Positions 35,207 through 43,719 of a stretch of DNA of 64,000 nt are shown here, in pieces. This stretch comes from Corynebacterium sp. UBA2622. Lineage in GTDB: Bacteria > Actinomycetota > Actinomycetes > Mycobacteriales > Mycobacteriaceae. The notes under the pieces were generated by a model. The model saw nothing but the letters and a program-made list of their open reading frames with translations. It did not search any database and was not told where the DNA came from. Made by a program: the position numbers and the translations under genes. Positions within the stretch are counted from its first letter, which is position 1. Each line of letters begins with the position of its first letter. The DNA is taken from NCBI RefSeq assembly GCF_002339505.1, contig NZ_DDJO01000009.1:1-64000 (forward strand). The letters run 5' to 3'.

Positions 35207-37339
35207 TTATGCGTTCTGGGTGATGGCGTCGGCGTTGTCCATGATGAAGCCGGCGTCGAGGACACCGACCAAGTTCACCACCTGCTCGTCCTTGGTGCGG
35301 CCGAGGCCGGACGGAGTGATGGTGTTCGTCAGCGAGATTCCGTCGAGGGCATCGTTGTAGTCGAGCTTGCCCACGGAGAGCATGGAGGCGACCATGCCGT
35401 GGCTGTCCGTCCCGTTCTCGGGGTTGGCGCCCGGCGCAAAGGGAGTTCCGGCCTTGTGCCCGGAGGGGAATGAGCCGGTGGCCTTGCCGTAGACCACGTT
35501 GGAGGTGATGGTCAGCACCGACTGGGTCGGAATGGCGTCGCGGTACATCGGTATGGACTTGATCTTCTCCATGATGGTGTGGACGATCGTCGCGGCGATG
35601 TCGTCGGCGCGGTCGTCGTCGTTGCCGTAGAAGGGGAAGTCACCCTCGGTGATGTAGTCCACGACCAGCCCCGTCTCGTCCCGCACCGGTGTGACGGTGG
35701 CGTACTTGATGGCGGAGAGGGAGTCCGCCACGATGGACAGGCCTGCGATGCCGCAACCCATGGTGCGCACGATGTCGGAGTCGTGCAGCGCCATCTCGAT
35801 GGACTCGTAGGCGTACTTGTCGTGGCTGTAGTGGATGATGTTGAGCGCCTCGACGTAGGTCCCGATGACCCAGTCGAGCATGAGCTCGTACTTCTCCCAC
35901 ACCTCGTCGAAGTCGAGCGGCCCGTCGCCCTCGATGGGGGTGTGGCCCTGCGTGACCTGCTTGCCGGTCACCTCGTCGCGGCCGCCGTTGATGGCGTAGA
36001 GCAGGGACTTCGCGGCGTTGACGCGGGCGCCGAAGAACTGCATCTGCTTGCCCACCTTCATGGGGGACACGCAGCACGCGATGGCGGCGTCGTCGCCCCA
36101 CTTGTCCCGGATCTGCTTGTCCGACTCGTACTGCAGCGAGGAGGTCTCGATAGAGATCGCGGCGCAGAATTCCTTGTACCCCTCGGGAAGGGTCGGGTCC
36201 CAGAAGATCGTGATGTTGGGCTCGGGGGCCGGGCCGAGGTTGCGCAGCGTCTGCAGCAGGCGGAAGGACGTCTTGGTCACCTGGTGGCGCCCGTCCTCGG
36301 AGAAACCGGCGTCGGACCAGGTGGCCCAGTACGGGTCACCGGAGAAAATTTGGTCGTAGTCCTCGGTGCGCAGGAACCGGACGATGCGCAGCTTGATGAT
36401 CAGCGCGTCGATGATCTCCTGCGCGTCGGTCTCCGTCAGTTCACCGCGGGCGAGGTCCCGCTCGAAGTAGATGTCGAAGAAGGGGGAGAGACGCCCGATG
36501 GACATGGCGGCACCGTCCTGGCTCTTCACCGACGCGAGGTAGCCGAAGTAGGTCCACTGCACGGCCTCGCGCGCGGTCCGCGCGGGCCCCGAGATGTCGA
36601 ACCCGTAGGACTCGGCCATCCTCTTCAGCTTCTTCAGCGCCTTGATCTGCTCGGAGTGTTCCTCGCGGTAACGCGCCCAGTGCTCCGAGAAGGGCTGGTC
36701 AATGTGGGCATCCTTGGCGGCCTGCTTTTCGGCGATGAGCTTGTCGACGCCGTACAGCGCCACGCGCCGGTAATCGCCGATAATGCGCCCGCGGCCGTAC
36801 GCGTCGGGCAGGCCGGTGATGATGTGGGAGGAGCGCGCCGCGCGGATGCGGGGCGTGTAGATGTCGAAGACGGCGTCGTTGTGGGTCTTCCGGTAGGTGG
36901 TGTAGACCTTCTTGATCTCCGGGTTGATCTCCTTGCCTGCCTCCTTGATGGCCTGCTCCACCATCCGCCAGCCGCCGTTGGGCATCATGGCGCGCTTGGT
37001 CGGGACGTCGGTCTGCAGGCCCACGATGACGTCGTCGTCCGGGGAGATGTAGCCCGCCGGGAAGGCGTCGATGTCGGCCGGGGTGTTGGTATCGACATCG
37101 TAGACGCGGCGCTCGCGCTCCACCGACAGGTAGGTGGAGTCGAGGTGGTTCCACAGGTCGCGCGTCTTCTGCGTCGGCCCGGAGAGGAAGGAGGCGTCGC
37201 CGTCGTAGGGCGTGTAATTGCGCTGGATGAAGTCGCGGACGTTGATCGAGTCCATCCAGGGGCCGGGGGTGAAACCCTCCCAGGCATCCCGGGCCTCGGG
37301 CGCCTGCTGGCGCGGTGTGTCCGTGTCTGTTTCTGTCAC
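35207..37339 (-). CDS. pflB: Pyruvate formate-lyase catalytic subunit lacking the glycyl-radical domain
   Basis: 710 residues from GTG 37339, preceded by GGAAAGGA; the frame stays open upstream but without PFL likeness. The body aligns with E. coli PflB from WEGFTPGPW at 20-28 through the active Cys pair 422-423 (AIACCVSPMKVGKQM) to VNLVGVLDAGF near 688-698. It ends with DNADAITQNA, where PflB (760 residues) would continue into its radical Gly734 domain. It converts pyruvate and CoA to acetyl-CoA and formate anaerobically. A putative -10 TACACT lies about 125 bases upstream in the gap to ndh. Activity should need the adjacent 83-residue subunit plus PflA. Confidence 0.92.
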   Translation of the reverse strand: MTETDTDTPRQQAPEARDAWEGFTPGPWMDSINVRDFIQRNYTPYDGDASFLSGPTQKTRDLWNHLDSTYLSVERERRVYDVDTNTPADIDAFPAGYISPDDDVIVGLQTDVPTKRAMMPNGGWRMVEQAIKEAGKEINPEIKKVYTTYRKTHNDAVFDIYTPRIRAARSSHIITGLPDAYGRGRIIGDYRRVALYGVDKLIAEKQAAKDAHIDQPFSEHWARYREEHSEQIKALKKLKRMAESYGFDISGPARTAREAVQWTYFGYLASVKSQDGAAMSIGRLSPFFDIYFERDLARGELTETDAQEIIDALIIKLRIVRFLRTEDYDQIFSGDPYWATWSDAGFSEDGRHQVTKTSFRLLQTLRNLGPAPEPNITIFWDPTLPEGYKEFCAAISIETSSLQYESDKQIRDKWGDDAAIACCVSPMKVGKQMQFFGARVNAAKSLLYAINGGRDEVTGKQVTQGHTPIEGDGPLDFDEVWEKYELMLDWVIGTYVEALNIIHYSHDKYAYESIEMALHDSDIVRTMGCGIAGLSIVADSLSAIKYATVTPVRDETGLVVDYITEGDFPFYGNDDDRADDIAATIVHTIMEKIKSIPMYRDAIPTQSVLTITSNVVYGKATGSFPSGHKAGTPFAPGANPENGTDSHGMVASMLSVGKLDYNDALDGISLTNTITPSGLGRTKDEQVVNLVGVLDAGFIMDNADAITQNA

Positions 37340-37510
37340 TGGGTGTGTCGTCCTTTCCACTTTGAGAATCCGGAAGTGGCGGGCACCCGGCGGGCGGGTG
37401 ACCCAACTTTTCTCGCAGTCAGAACCCCGCGGGAACGGGAAGGTGACAACCACTTCTCCTCCCAGTGTAGGACTGTGGTTTTCCATCTGCCAGGCGGGCG
37501 GGCACGCGAA

Positions 37511-37539
37511 AACCCGGCTCCGGGGTCCGGAACCGGGTT
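37511..37539 (-). terminator. Rho-independent terminator of ndh
   Basis: Thirteen-base arms with one mismatch (37511-37523 and 37527-37539) and a three-base loop, followed on the minus strand by TTTT. It lies 12 bases after the ndh stop and upstream of the pfl promoter region. Confidence 0.8.
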
Positions 37540-37550
37540 GGGGCGGGGGA

Positions 37551-38951
37551 CTAGTTCTCGCCGTTGGTGTCGCGGGTCTCGTCGAGGGTGCGGGACTCGT
37601 CGGCGGAGAGCTTGCCCAGCTTCTCCAGGGCCGTGCGGCCGTGCATCTGCTGCAGGGTGGTGGCCAGGTTGTAGCGCTTCGGGCTGAGCGCGTTGAGGGT
37701 CCACGTGAACATGGAGACGAGGCGGTTGCGGGCGCCAACCAGGAAGGACACGTGGACGAGGAGCCACATGACCCAGCCGAGGAAGCCGGCGATCTCGACC
37801 TTGCCCATCTTCACCACGGCGTTGAAGCGGGAGACGATGGCCATGGACCCCTTGTCGAAGTACTGGAAGGCATCGCGGTCGGCGGGAGCGACATCGTTCT
37901 CGACCTGCTCCTTGATGATCTTGCCCACATATTCACCGGACTGGATGGCCACCTGGGCCACACCGGGGAGACGGTCGCGGCTCATCATGTCGCCGATGAC
38001 GAAGACGTTGGACTTGTCGCCCACGGTCAGGTCGGCGTTGACCGGGACCTTGCCGTTGCGCTCGGCCTCGACACCGACCTGCTCAGCAACGAGCTTGCCC
38101 AGCGGGGAGGCCTGGACGCCGGCGGACCAGATCTTGGTCTTGGACTCCAGGGTGGTTTCCTGGCCGGACTTGGTGTCCTTGTAGGTCACGGTGTCGGCAT
38201 CCACGTTGGTCACCATCGCGTTGAGCACGACGGTGACGCCCTTCTTCTCCAGCTCGCGCTGCGCCTTCTTGCCGAGGCGCTTGCCGAAGGGGGGAAGCAC
38301 CTGGGGGAGGCCGTCGATAAGCACGATCTTGGCCTGGGCGGGGACGAAGTTGGAGTACTGCCCGTCGAAGGAGCGGTGGGCCATCTCCGCGATCTGCCCG
38401 GCGAGCTCGACACCGGTGGGGCCCGCGCCGACGATGACGAAGGTGAGGTGGCGATCGCGCTCCTCGGCGGTCTCGGCCAGTTCGGCGCGCTCGAAGGCGG
38501 TGATGAGGCGGGCGCGGATCTCGAGGGCGTTGTCGAGCGTCTTCAGGCCGGGGGCGAACTCGGCGAACTGGTCGTTGCCGAAGTAGGACTGGCCCGCGCC
38601 GGCGGCGACGATGAGGGAGTCGTAGGCGAGCTCGCGCGAGTACTCGCCCTCGCTGAAGGCCACGGTCTGGGCGTCGACGTCGATGTCGGTGACGTTACCG
38701 CGCACGACGGAGACGTTGTCCTGGTCGGCGAGGATCTGGTGGACCGAGGTCGCGATCTCGCCGGTGGACAACAGGCCGGTGGCCACCTGGTAGAGAAGAG
38801 GCGCGAAGAGGTGGTGGTTCGTGCGGTTAACGAGAGTGATATCCACATCGGCGTCCGCCAGCTCGCGGGCCGCGAACATGCCGCCGAAACCGGCGCCGAT
38901 GATCACTACATGGTGGCGGTTGCCCGCCGGGCGTACGGCCGAATCAGCCAT
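37551..38951 (-). CDS. ndh: Type II NADH dehydrogenase
   Basis: 466 residues from ATG 38951, which has AAGGAG nine bases upstream. The FAD Rossmann motif is VVIIGAGFGGMFAARELAD. The NAD-binding motif is FVIVGAGPTGVELAGQIAEM, and the GDMMSRDRLPG segment contacts FAD. A hydrophobic segment near residue 390 (GFLGWVMWLLVHVSFLVGA) anchors it to the membrane. It oxidises NADH and reduces menaquinone without pumping protons; C. glutamicum relies on this enzyme rather than complex I. Upstream of the pfl operon, it places both NADH disposal routes side by side. Confidence 0.95.
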   Translation of the reverse strand: MADSAVRPAGNRHHVVIIGAGFGGMFAARELADADVDITLVNRTNHHLFAPLLYQVATGLLSTGEIATSVHQILADQDNVSVVRGNVTDIDVDAQTVAFSEGEYSRELAYDSLIVAAGAGQSYFGNDQFAEFAPGLKTLDNALEIRARLITAFERAELAETAEERDRHLTFVIVGAGPTGVELAGQIAEMAHRSFDGQYSNFVPAQAKIVLIDGLPQVLPPFGKRLGKKAQRELEKKGVTVVLNAMVTNVDADTVTYKDTKSGQETTLESKTKIWSAGVQASPLGKLVAEQVGVEAERNGKVPVNADLTVGDKSNVFVIGDMMSRDRLPGVAQVAIQSGEYVGKIIKEQVENDVAPADRDAFQYFDKGSMAIVSRFNAVVKMGKVEIAGFLGWVMWLLVHVSFLVGARNRLVSMFTWTLNALSPKRYNLATTLQQMHGRTALEKLGKLSADESRTLDETRDTNGEN

Positions 38952-39068
38952 GGATGTTGTCTCCTTGATCGTCAAGTACTAGATCTGCCGGGACCATCCT
39001 ACGCCCCGGGTGGAAATCGTCTATTCCTGGCCCCGACGTGCCTCACCGACCCGCGGCCGGGCGGGGTT

Positions 39069-39074
39069 TATGGT
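39069..39074 (+). promoter_or_regulatory. -10 element for the CFA-like gene
   Basis: TATGGT is six bases before GTG 39081 in the 129-base divergent region with ndh. Leaderless translation is implied. Confidence 0.45.
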
Positions 39075-39080
39075 GGTTGC

Positions 39081-40385
39081 GTGGTTTCTGCGCGCCTGTC
39101 CTCCCCGCACCTGACCGCCGTCGACGAGGCGGCGTGGCCCGGTGTGGCGACGGTGCCCTCGGGGTGGATGGCGGGTGTGAAGGCGCGGGCGGCGGAGAGG
39201 GCCTTCGCGAAGGCCTGCGCCCAGGCCGGCATCGAGCTGGATCCCGAAGCCGGGGCGGATGTCGTGGTGGAGCGCGCCGAGCTGTTTGCCCGGATCGGGG
39301 AGAGCGGCTGGGTGGGGCTCGCGGAGGGGTACATGGCGGGAGAGTGGTCGACGGGGAGCACGGATTCGCTTGTCGACGTCCTCGCGTCCCTCATCTCCGC
39401 CGGCTACCGCCCGCGGAACACGGCCAAGGCCGGGTTCGCCGAGAGTGCGGGGGGCGACGTGCCCCCGGAGCTGGTGCAGCACTACGCCGGTGACGGAATG
39501 AGCGCGTTCACCGGCCACTTCGCCACCGGCGTGCCCACGACGGAGCGCACACGGGTGAAGTCCTTTGCCCCGGGGGCGGGGAGGGGCAACAGGCCCGCCG
39601 CCCACTTCGTCGATGTGACCTCCATCGGCGCGCCCCTGGAGGCGGGACGCGAGGACCTCGCCCACGCGCAGCACCGAACGGTGGAGATGCTCCTCGACTC
39701 GAGCTCCGCCGGCCCCGGAACGCACCTGGTGGAGTACCCGGCCTCCGGCGGGGCGGTGGCCATCGAGGCTGCCCGGCGGCGCGCCACGGTGGACTGCATC
39801 ACACCCGACCCCGGCACCGCCCGGGCCCTCGAGGAGAGGCTGACCCTCGCCGGGGTGCGCGACGCCGTCCGCGTTGAGCGCGACGCCGCAGCCGGCACGA
39901 GGCGGCGGGGCTACTACGACGCGGCAGTGTCGGTGGAGAAGCTCGAGACCCTCGCCCCGCGCGACAAAACCCGGTACCTGGCCATCCTGGGCAACCTGCT
40001 CGAGCCGGGAGGGCGCGCGGTCCTGCAGACTGTCACGCGGACGGGGGCCTACAACGCCGCCGCCGATGCCGCGGTGGAAAGCATGCGGGCCTATGTCTGG
40101 CCGGGCCTGAGCTTCTCGACGCCCGAGGAAATCGCCCGGATGATCGATCGCGGCACGGGCCTCCGCGTGATCGGGGAGACCCACGCCCCGGACCACCTCG
40201 CGGCGTCGCTGCGGCTGCAGCGCCTGACGTTTGACACGCATCTGCGGGAGGCGGCCGCGGACGGCTTCGACGTGGTGTATCGCCGCCTGTGGCAGTGGCA
40301 GTTCGCGTTACGCGAGGCGCTGGCGCGGTGCGCGATGACCGACCTGGTCCAGCTCACCTTCGCACCGCGCAGCCGGCACCGTTAG
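39081..40385 (+). CDS. Degenerate cyclopropane-fatty-acid synthase-like methyltransferase
   Basis: 434 residues. Overall layout matches CFA/mycolic-type methyltransferases: an N-terminal domain (about 1-130, with GLAEGYMAGEW), then a Rossmann domain with SVEKLETLAPRDKTRYLAIL, LEPGGRAVLQTV and YVWPGLSFSTPEEIARM. Motif I, normally ExGxGxG, reads VEYPASGGAVAIEA, so SAM binding may be altered. The C-terminus (WQWQFALREAL) fits the family. Proposed substrate is a phospholipid acyl chain, but activity is doubtful. Gene end overlaps the epimerase end by four bases. Confidence 0.75.
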   Translation: MVSARLSSPHLTAVDEAAWPGVATVPSGWMAGVKARAAERAFAKACAQAGIELDPEAGADVVVERAELFARIGESGWVGLAEGYMAGEWSTGSTDSLVDVLASLISAGYRPRNTAKAGFAESAGGDVPPELVQHYAGDGMSAFTGHFATGVPTTERTRVKSFAPGAGRGNRPAAHFVDVTSIGAPLEAGREDLAHAQHRTVEMLLDSSSAGPGTHLVEYPASGGAVAIEAARRRATVDCITPDPGTARALEERLTLAGVRDAVRVERDAAAGTRRRGYYDAAVSVEKLETLAPRDKTRYLAILGNLLEPGGRAVLQTVTRTGAYNAAADAAVESMRAYVWPGLSFSTPEEIARMIDRGTGLRVIGETHAPDHLAASLRLQRLTFDTHLREAAADGFDVVYRRLWQWQFALREALARCAMTDLVQLTFAPRSRHR

Positions 40386-41302
40386 CCGGCGAAGAGGCTT
40401 TCCACGCCCTCGCGGTAGGTGGTGACGCGGAAATCCGGGAAGCGTGCGTTGAACTTTGATGTGTCGAAGATGTTGTTATCCCTGTACCGGGGGAGAAGCT
40501 CCCGTACTTCCCGCAGTGGTTGGGCGAACCGCCCACCGATTGTGAACACCGGCAACGGCAGGACGGTGTAGCCGATGGAGCGGCCGGTCACCTCCGAGGC
40601 GATGGCTACGAGCTCTGCGTAGGTCCTGCGTTGCGTGTCAATGGGCAGGTGCCACGTTTGACCGAAGGCGTCGTGGGTGTTGCCCAGCAGCGCCATGGCG
40701 CGCGATGCATCGGGGGTCCAGATGAGGGATCGCTTCGCATGCGCGTTGAGCGGCACGAAAGGCCGTTTGCCGCCGCGGATCCTGTCGAAGACCATCTGGT
40801 TGGTAAGGCTCTTCGTCTTGCCGGGGCCGTAGAACTCCGGGGCGCGGCAGATCATGGCCTCCAGTTCGCCCTTGCCCATGGCATCGAGGAGCATCGTCGC
40901 AAGGCGGGCGCGCACCCGCCCCTTGCGTCCGTTGGGCGCGAACGCGGTCTCCTCGGTCTGCGGCGTTGGGGTGCCGGGGTACATGTAGGTGTTGTCGAAG
41001 AAGACGAGCCGGGTGCCGTGCTCGGCGCACGCGTCGATGGCGTTGCGCATCATCGCGGGGAACTTTTCCTCCCACGCCCCGGAGTCCATGGGCAGTCCCG
41101 CTGTGAAGTAGGCGATGTCGCTGCCCGCGACGGCACGAGACGTGGCTGCCGCGTCCGTGAGATCGGCGGGCGCCAGCTCATCGGAGGTGTTGACCTTGGA
41201 GGGGTTGCGGCTGACCAAGCGCAGTTCCGGTGTAAACCGAGCGTGGATCTCCCGGGCGAGTTCGTCCGCAATGGGCCCGCCGGCTCCGAGGATGGTTTGC
41301 AT
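40382..41302 (-). CDS. NAD-dependent epimerase/dehydratase family protein
   Basis: 306 residues of the atypical extended SDR type. The N-terminal dinucleotide motif is reduced to TILGAGGPIADELARE. The active-site region has FFDNTYMYPGTPTPQTEE, with the expected YxxxK Tyr around there but no clear Lys three residues later. Downstream CRAPEFYGPGKTKS and DASRAMALLG match NAD(P)-epimerase family members. Function is unknown; sugar nucleotide or reductase chemistry are possible. Convergent with the CFA-like gene. Confidence 0.78.
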   Translation of the reverse strand: MQTILGAGGPIADELAREIHARFTPELRLVSRNPSKVNTSDELAPADLTDAAATSRAVAGSDIAYFTAGLPMDSGAWEEKFPAMMRNAIDACAEHGTRLVFFDNTYMYPGTPTPQTEETAFAPNGRKGRVRARLATMLLDAMGKGELEAMICRAPEFYGPGKTKSLTNQMVFDRIRGGKRPFVPLNAHAKRSLIWTPDASRAMALLGNTHDAFGQTWHLPIDTQRRTYAELVAIASEVTGRSIGYTVLPLPVFTIGGRFAQPLREVRELLPRYRDNNIFDTSKFNARFPDFRVTTYREGVESLFAG

Positions 41303-41421
41303 AGGTAAGTCCTTTCGATTCTGGGTCTCCGAGCGTAGGCCCCGTTACCACCGGGTGCATTACGCTACCGTGGGCGGGAGTGCCCTTCGCGCGGCGCACC
41401 ACCCAACAAAGGAGACGCCCA

Positions 41422-42267
41422 ATGACCCTCATCACCGTGACAACCGACACCGGGGCCCTCAACCTCAACGTGGAAGAAAAGGGCGAGGGCCGTCCTGTGG
41501 TTCTGATCCACGGCTGGCCGCTCAACGCCCAATCATGGAAGGCGCAGGTGGAGGCCCTGACACCGAGCTACCGCGTCATCACCTACGATCGCCGCGGTTT
41601 CGGCTCGTCGGAGAAACCCGCCGACGGGTACAACTACGACACCCTCGCCAGCGACCTCCACGGTCTCCTCGAGGCCCGCGACCTGCGCGATGTCACGCTC
41701 GTGGGATTTTCCATGGGCGGCGGGGAAGTGGCCCGCTACATGTCCCGCTACGGCTCCGACCGCATCCACTCGGTGGTCTTCGCCGCGGCCGTCCCGCCGT
41801 ACCTCGCCAAGATGCCGGACAACCCGGAGGGCCCGCTGGACCAGAAGACGGCGGTTAAAATGCGGGAGGGCCTCGAGAAGGACCGCGAAAAGTTCTTCGA
41901 GAGCTTTTCCAGGGAGTTCTTTTCCACGCCGAAACTCGCGGGCCTGGCCAGCAGCCTCAAGGTGAGTGAGGAGCAGCGGCAGGAGGCTGTCGCCCAAGCT
42001 CTCGAATCCGACCAGAAAGCCGCCCTCCAGTGCCTCGATGCCTTTGGCACGACCGATTTCCGAAGTGACCTCGGGGCCGTCACCGTCCCGGCCCTCGTCA
42101 TCCACGGCGACGGTGACCAGACGGTTCCGTTCGAGGGATCCGGCAAGCGCACACACGAGGCGATCGAGGGAAGCCGCCTTGAGGTAATCAAGGATGCGCC
42201 CCACGGGCTGGCTGTGAGCCACGCCGGCGAGTTCAACAGGATCCTGCTGGATTTCCTGGAGAACTAG
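41422..42267 (+). CDS. Alpha/beta hydrolase, non-haem chloroperoxidase type
   Basis: 281 residues from an ATG with AAGGAG eight bases upstream. Oxyanion HGWPLNAQSWK, nucleophile elbow VGFSMGGGEVARY (Ser), VPALVIHGDGDQTVP (Asp) and DAPHGLAVSHAGEFN (His) form the triad. The resemblance to cofactor-free haloperoxidases and esterases is strong; substrate unknown. It stands alone, divergent from the epimerase gene. Confidence 0.88.
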   Translation: MTLITVTTDTGALNLNVEEKGEGRPVVLIHGWPLNAQSWKAQVEALTPSYRVITYDRRGFGSSEKPADGYNYDTLASDLHGLLEARDLRDVTLVGFSMGGGEVARYMSRYGSDRIHSVVFAAAVPPYLAKMPDNPEGPLDQKTAVKMREGLEKDREKFFESFSREFFSTPKLAGLASSLKVSEEQRQEAVAQALESDQKAALQCLDAFGTTDFRSDLGAVTVPALVIHGDGDQTVPFEGSGKRTHEAIEGSRLEVIKDAPHGLAVSHAGEFNRILLDFLEN

Positions 42268-42312
42268 CGGGGCCGAGGTGCGGGGGGAGTGCGCCACGGC
42301 CGTTTACTTGAC

Positions 42313-42326
42313 ATAATGTACATTAT
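42313..42326. promoter_or_regulatory. AT-rich perfect palindrome ATAATGTACATTAT
   Basis: A 14-base perfect palindrome at 42313-42326, with flanking TTGAC and GGACAA, in the 68-base gap between two converging genes. It looks like a TetR/MarR-type operator, but no promoter-bearing gene start is nearby. Confidence 0.55.
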
Positions 42327-42335
42327 CGGACAATT

Positions 42336-42590
42336 TCAGAAGATTCCGTTAATACCCATGGATTCTGCGCCCGGGCGCGACTCCACGATCGCGTCCACGA
42401 CCTCAAGCGTCAAGCGGATCGCCTGGAGTGCGTCAACGCCACCGACGCTTACCGCTTCGTCGCCGAGCCCCTCAGTGAACACGTCGCAGAACCAGTCATC
42501 TCCGTCGCGGTACGGCTGACGCAACCCGACGGAGAATTCCCCGGAGCTGTCGCGGTAGGTCCGGCGGGCAATAATCTCCGTCCCCACCAT
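42336..42590 (-). CDS. Small conserved protein, DUF6968-like
   Basis: 84 residues from ATG 42590 (87 from GTG 42599). Segments EIIARRTYRDSSGEFSVGLR, DDWFCDVFTEGLGDE and GVDALQAIRLTLEVVDAI match, from memory, the DUF6968 family. It looks like an immunity- or antitoxin-size protein with unknown role. It follows the YceI gene on the same strand after a 56-base AT-rich gap. Confidence 0.65.
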   Translation of the reverse strand: MVGTEIIARRTYRDSSGEFSVGLRQPYRDGDDWFCDVFTEGLGDEAVSVGGVDALQAIRLTLEVVDAIVESRPGAESMGINGIF

Positions 42591-42646
42591 CGTTTCCACC
42601 GATCCTTTTAGTAACGTGACGTATTAACGGCCCTAATTCGGGTCTG

Positions 42647-43360
42647 CTACTTCTTCTCGAGTTTCACCCTAATGTTGACCTCACCCTCGTCCGCGATCTT
42701 CGCCGCGACGAACTCGGGAGTTTCCACCCCGTAGTCCGCACGCTTGATCGGAATGGTGCCCGCGACGATGATGTCCTTGCCCGAGCGTGCGACATCGAAC
42801 TGCTGGGTCACGCCGCGCGTCTGACCACGGATGGTGAGATCGCCCGTCAAATCGACGGGCGCGACGGTACCGTCGTCCGGCAGTGCCGAGACATCCGCGG
42901 GCTGCGTCAGCGTGAAGGTTGCGTCCGGGTACTCGTCGGTGGTGAGGATCTTGGTGCGGACGTTTTTGTCGCGGACATCGCTGTCCGTCGTCAGAGTGGA
43001 CACGTCGACCTTGATGTCACCGGACTGCAGCGTGCCGCCGTCGATGACGACGGAGCCCGAAACGTTGCGCGTTGAACCCGATGTGACGCGACGCTCGGCC
43101 GGCAGGATTTCGAAGAAGGTGAATCCCGCCGAGGACTCGTTGGACCCCGGTTTCTTCGTCACCTCCCACGTGCCGTCGATATCCGTGGATGCCGCATGGA
43201 GCTTGGACGCGTCGATGCCCTCGGTCTTGACTCCGTGGCCGCCGGCGAAGAACGCCCGGGCAAGCGGGAAGAATGCGATACCCACCAATAGGACGATGGC
43301 CACCAGGACCGCGATAATGATCGGCCTGCGCGAGCGCTGGGGGCTGTCAACCGGTTTCAC
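42647..43360 (-). CDS. YceI-family protein with N-terminal membrane anchor
   Basis: 237 residues. TM helix IIIAVLVAIVLLVGIAFFPL at about 14-33, then a YceI lipocalin-like beta-barrel (DIDGTWEVTKKPGSNESSAG, TLTTDSDVRDKNVRTKIL, VDLTGDLTIRGQTRGVTQQF). The family binds polyisoprenoids or amphiphiles and has been linked to stress. The GTG overlaps the zinc-ribbon gene stop (GTGA), so the two are coupled. Confidence 0.9.
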   Translation of the reverse strand: MKPVDSPQRSRRPIIIAVLVAIVLLVGIAFFPLARAFFAGGHGVKTEGIDASKLHAASTDIDGTWEVTKKPGSNESSAGFTFFEILPAERRVTSGSTRNVSGSVVIDGGTLQSGDIKVDVSTLTTDSDVRDKNVRTKILTTDEYPDATFTLTQPADVSALPDDGTVAPVDLTGDLTIRGQTRGVTQQFDVARSGKDIIVAGTIPIKRADYGVETPEFVAAKIADEGEVNIRVKLEKK

Positions 43361-43695
43361 CTTATTTTCTCCAACTTCCTGGCAATCGTGACCAATTCGT
43401 CACAGAGGTGACGAATTTCCTCGGTGCTCGCGCCCTCGCCGTGAGCGGTGGCGATATCCTCCGCGGCGCACCGTAATTCAAACAGTCTATCGCTCATGGC
43501 GGCGGCTTTGTCGGGGTGAAGTATCACGGCGTTTTGCGGGATGGAGCTTCCCGCGACATTGTGGCGCTGTTCGTAGGCGCGCTGCTTGCACGAGTTCCCG
43601 CAGAAACGCCGCCTGCGCCCTCTTCCCTGCTGCTCGGGTAGCTCGGCCCCGCACCATTCACAGGTGCGGATCCCTGACGTTCCATAGCCCGACAC
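43357..43695 (-). CDS. Zinc-ribbon-type small protein
   Basis: 112 residues. CEWCGAELPEQQGRGRRRRF followed by CGNSCKQRAYEQR gives a C-x2-C...C-x3-C treble-clef-like site followed by a basic stretch. The C-terminal half is helical. It may bind DNA or RNA; the family is not identified. The GTG start lies 6 bases after a -10 box, suggesting leaderless translation. It is divergent from rbpA and overlaps the YceI gene. Confidence 0.75.
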   Translation of the reverse strand: MSGYGTSGIRTCEWCGAELPEQQGRGRRRRFCGNSCKQRAYEQRHNVAGSSIPQNAVILHPDKAAAMSDRLFELRCAAEDIATAHGEGASTEEIRHLCDELVTIARKLEKIR

Positions 43696-43701
43696 GGGCT
43701 C

Positions 43702-43707
43702 ATCCTA
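43702..43707 (-). promoter_or_regulatory. -10 element for the zinc-ribbon gene
   Basis: TAGGAT on the minus strand, six bases before GTG 43695. Confidence 0.4.
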
Positions 43708-43719
43708 GTACAGGCGGCG

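Noticed and set aside
35579..37687. 702-codon open frame opposite the pfl gene
   Set aside because: It is a GC-rich antisense shadow of pflB with no domain and low-complexity composition.
37218..39080. Long open frame running into the CFA-like gene from within ndh and pfl
   Set aside because: It is antisense to ndh; family likeness begins only after GTG 39081, which has a suitable -10 box.
42289..42519. Plus-strand 76-codon ORF across the palindrome
   Set aside because: It has no ribosome binding site, no family likeness and overlaps the DUF6968-like gene, whose conservation is better.
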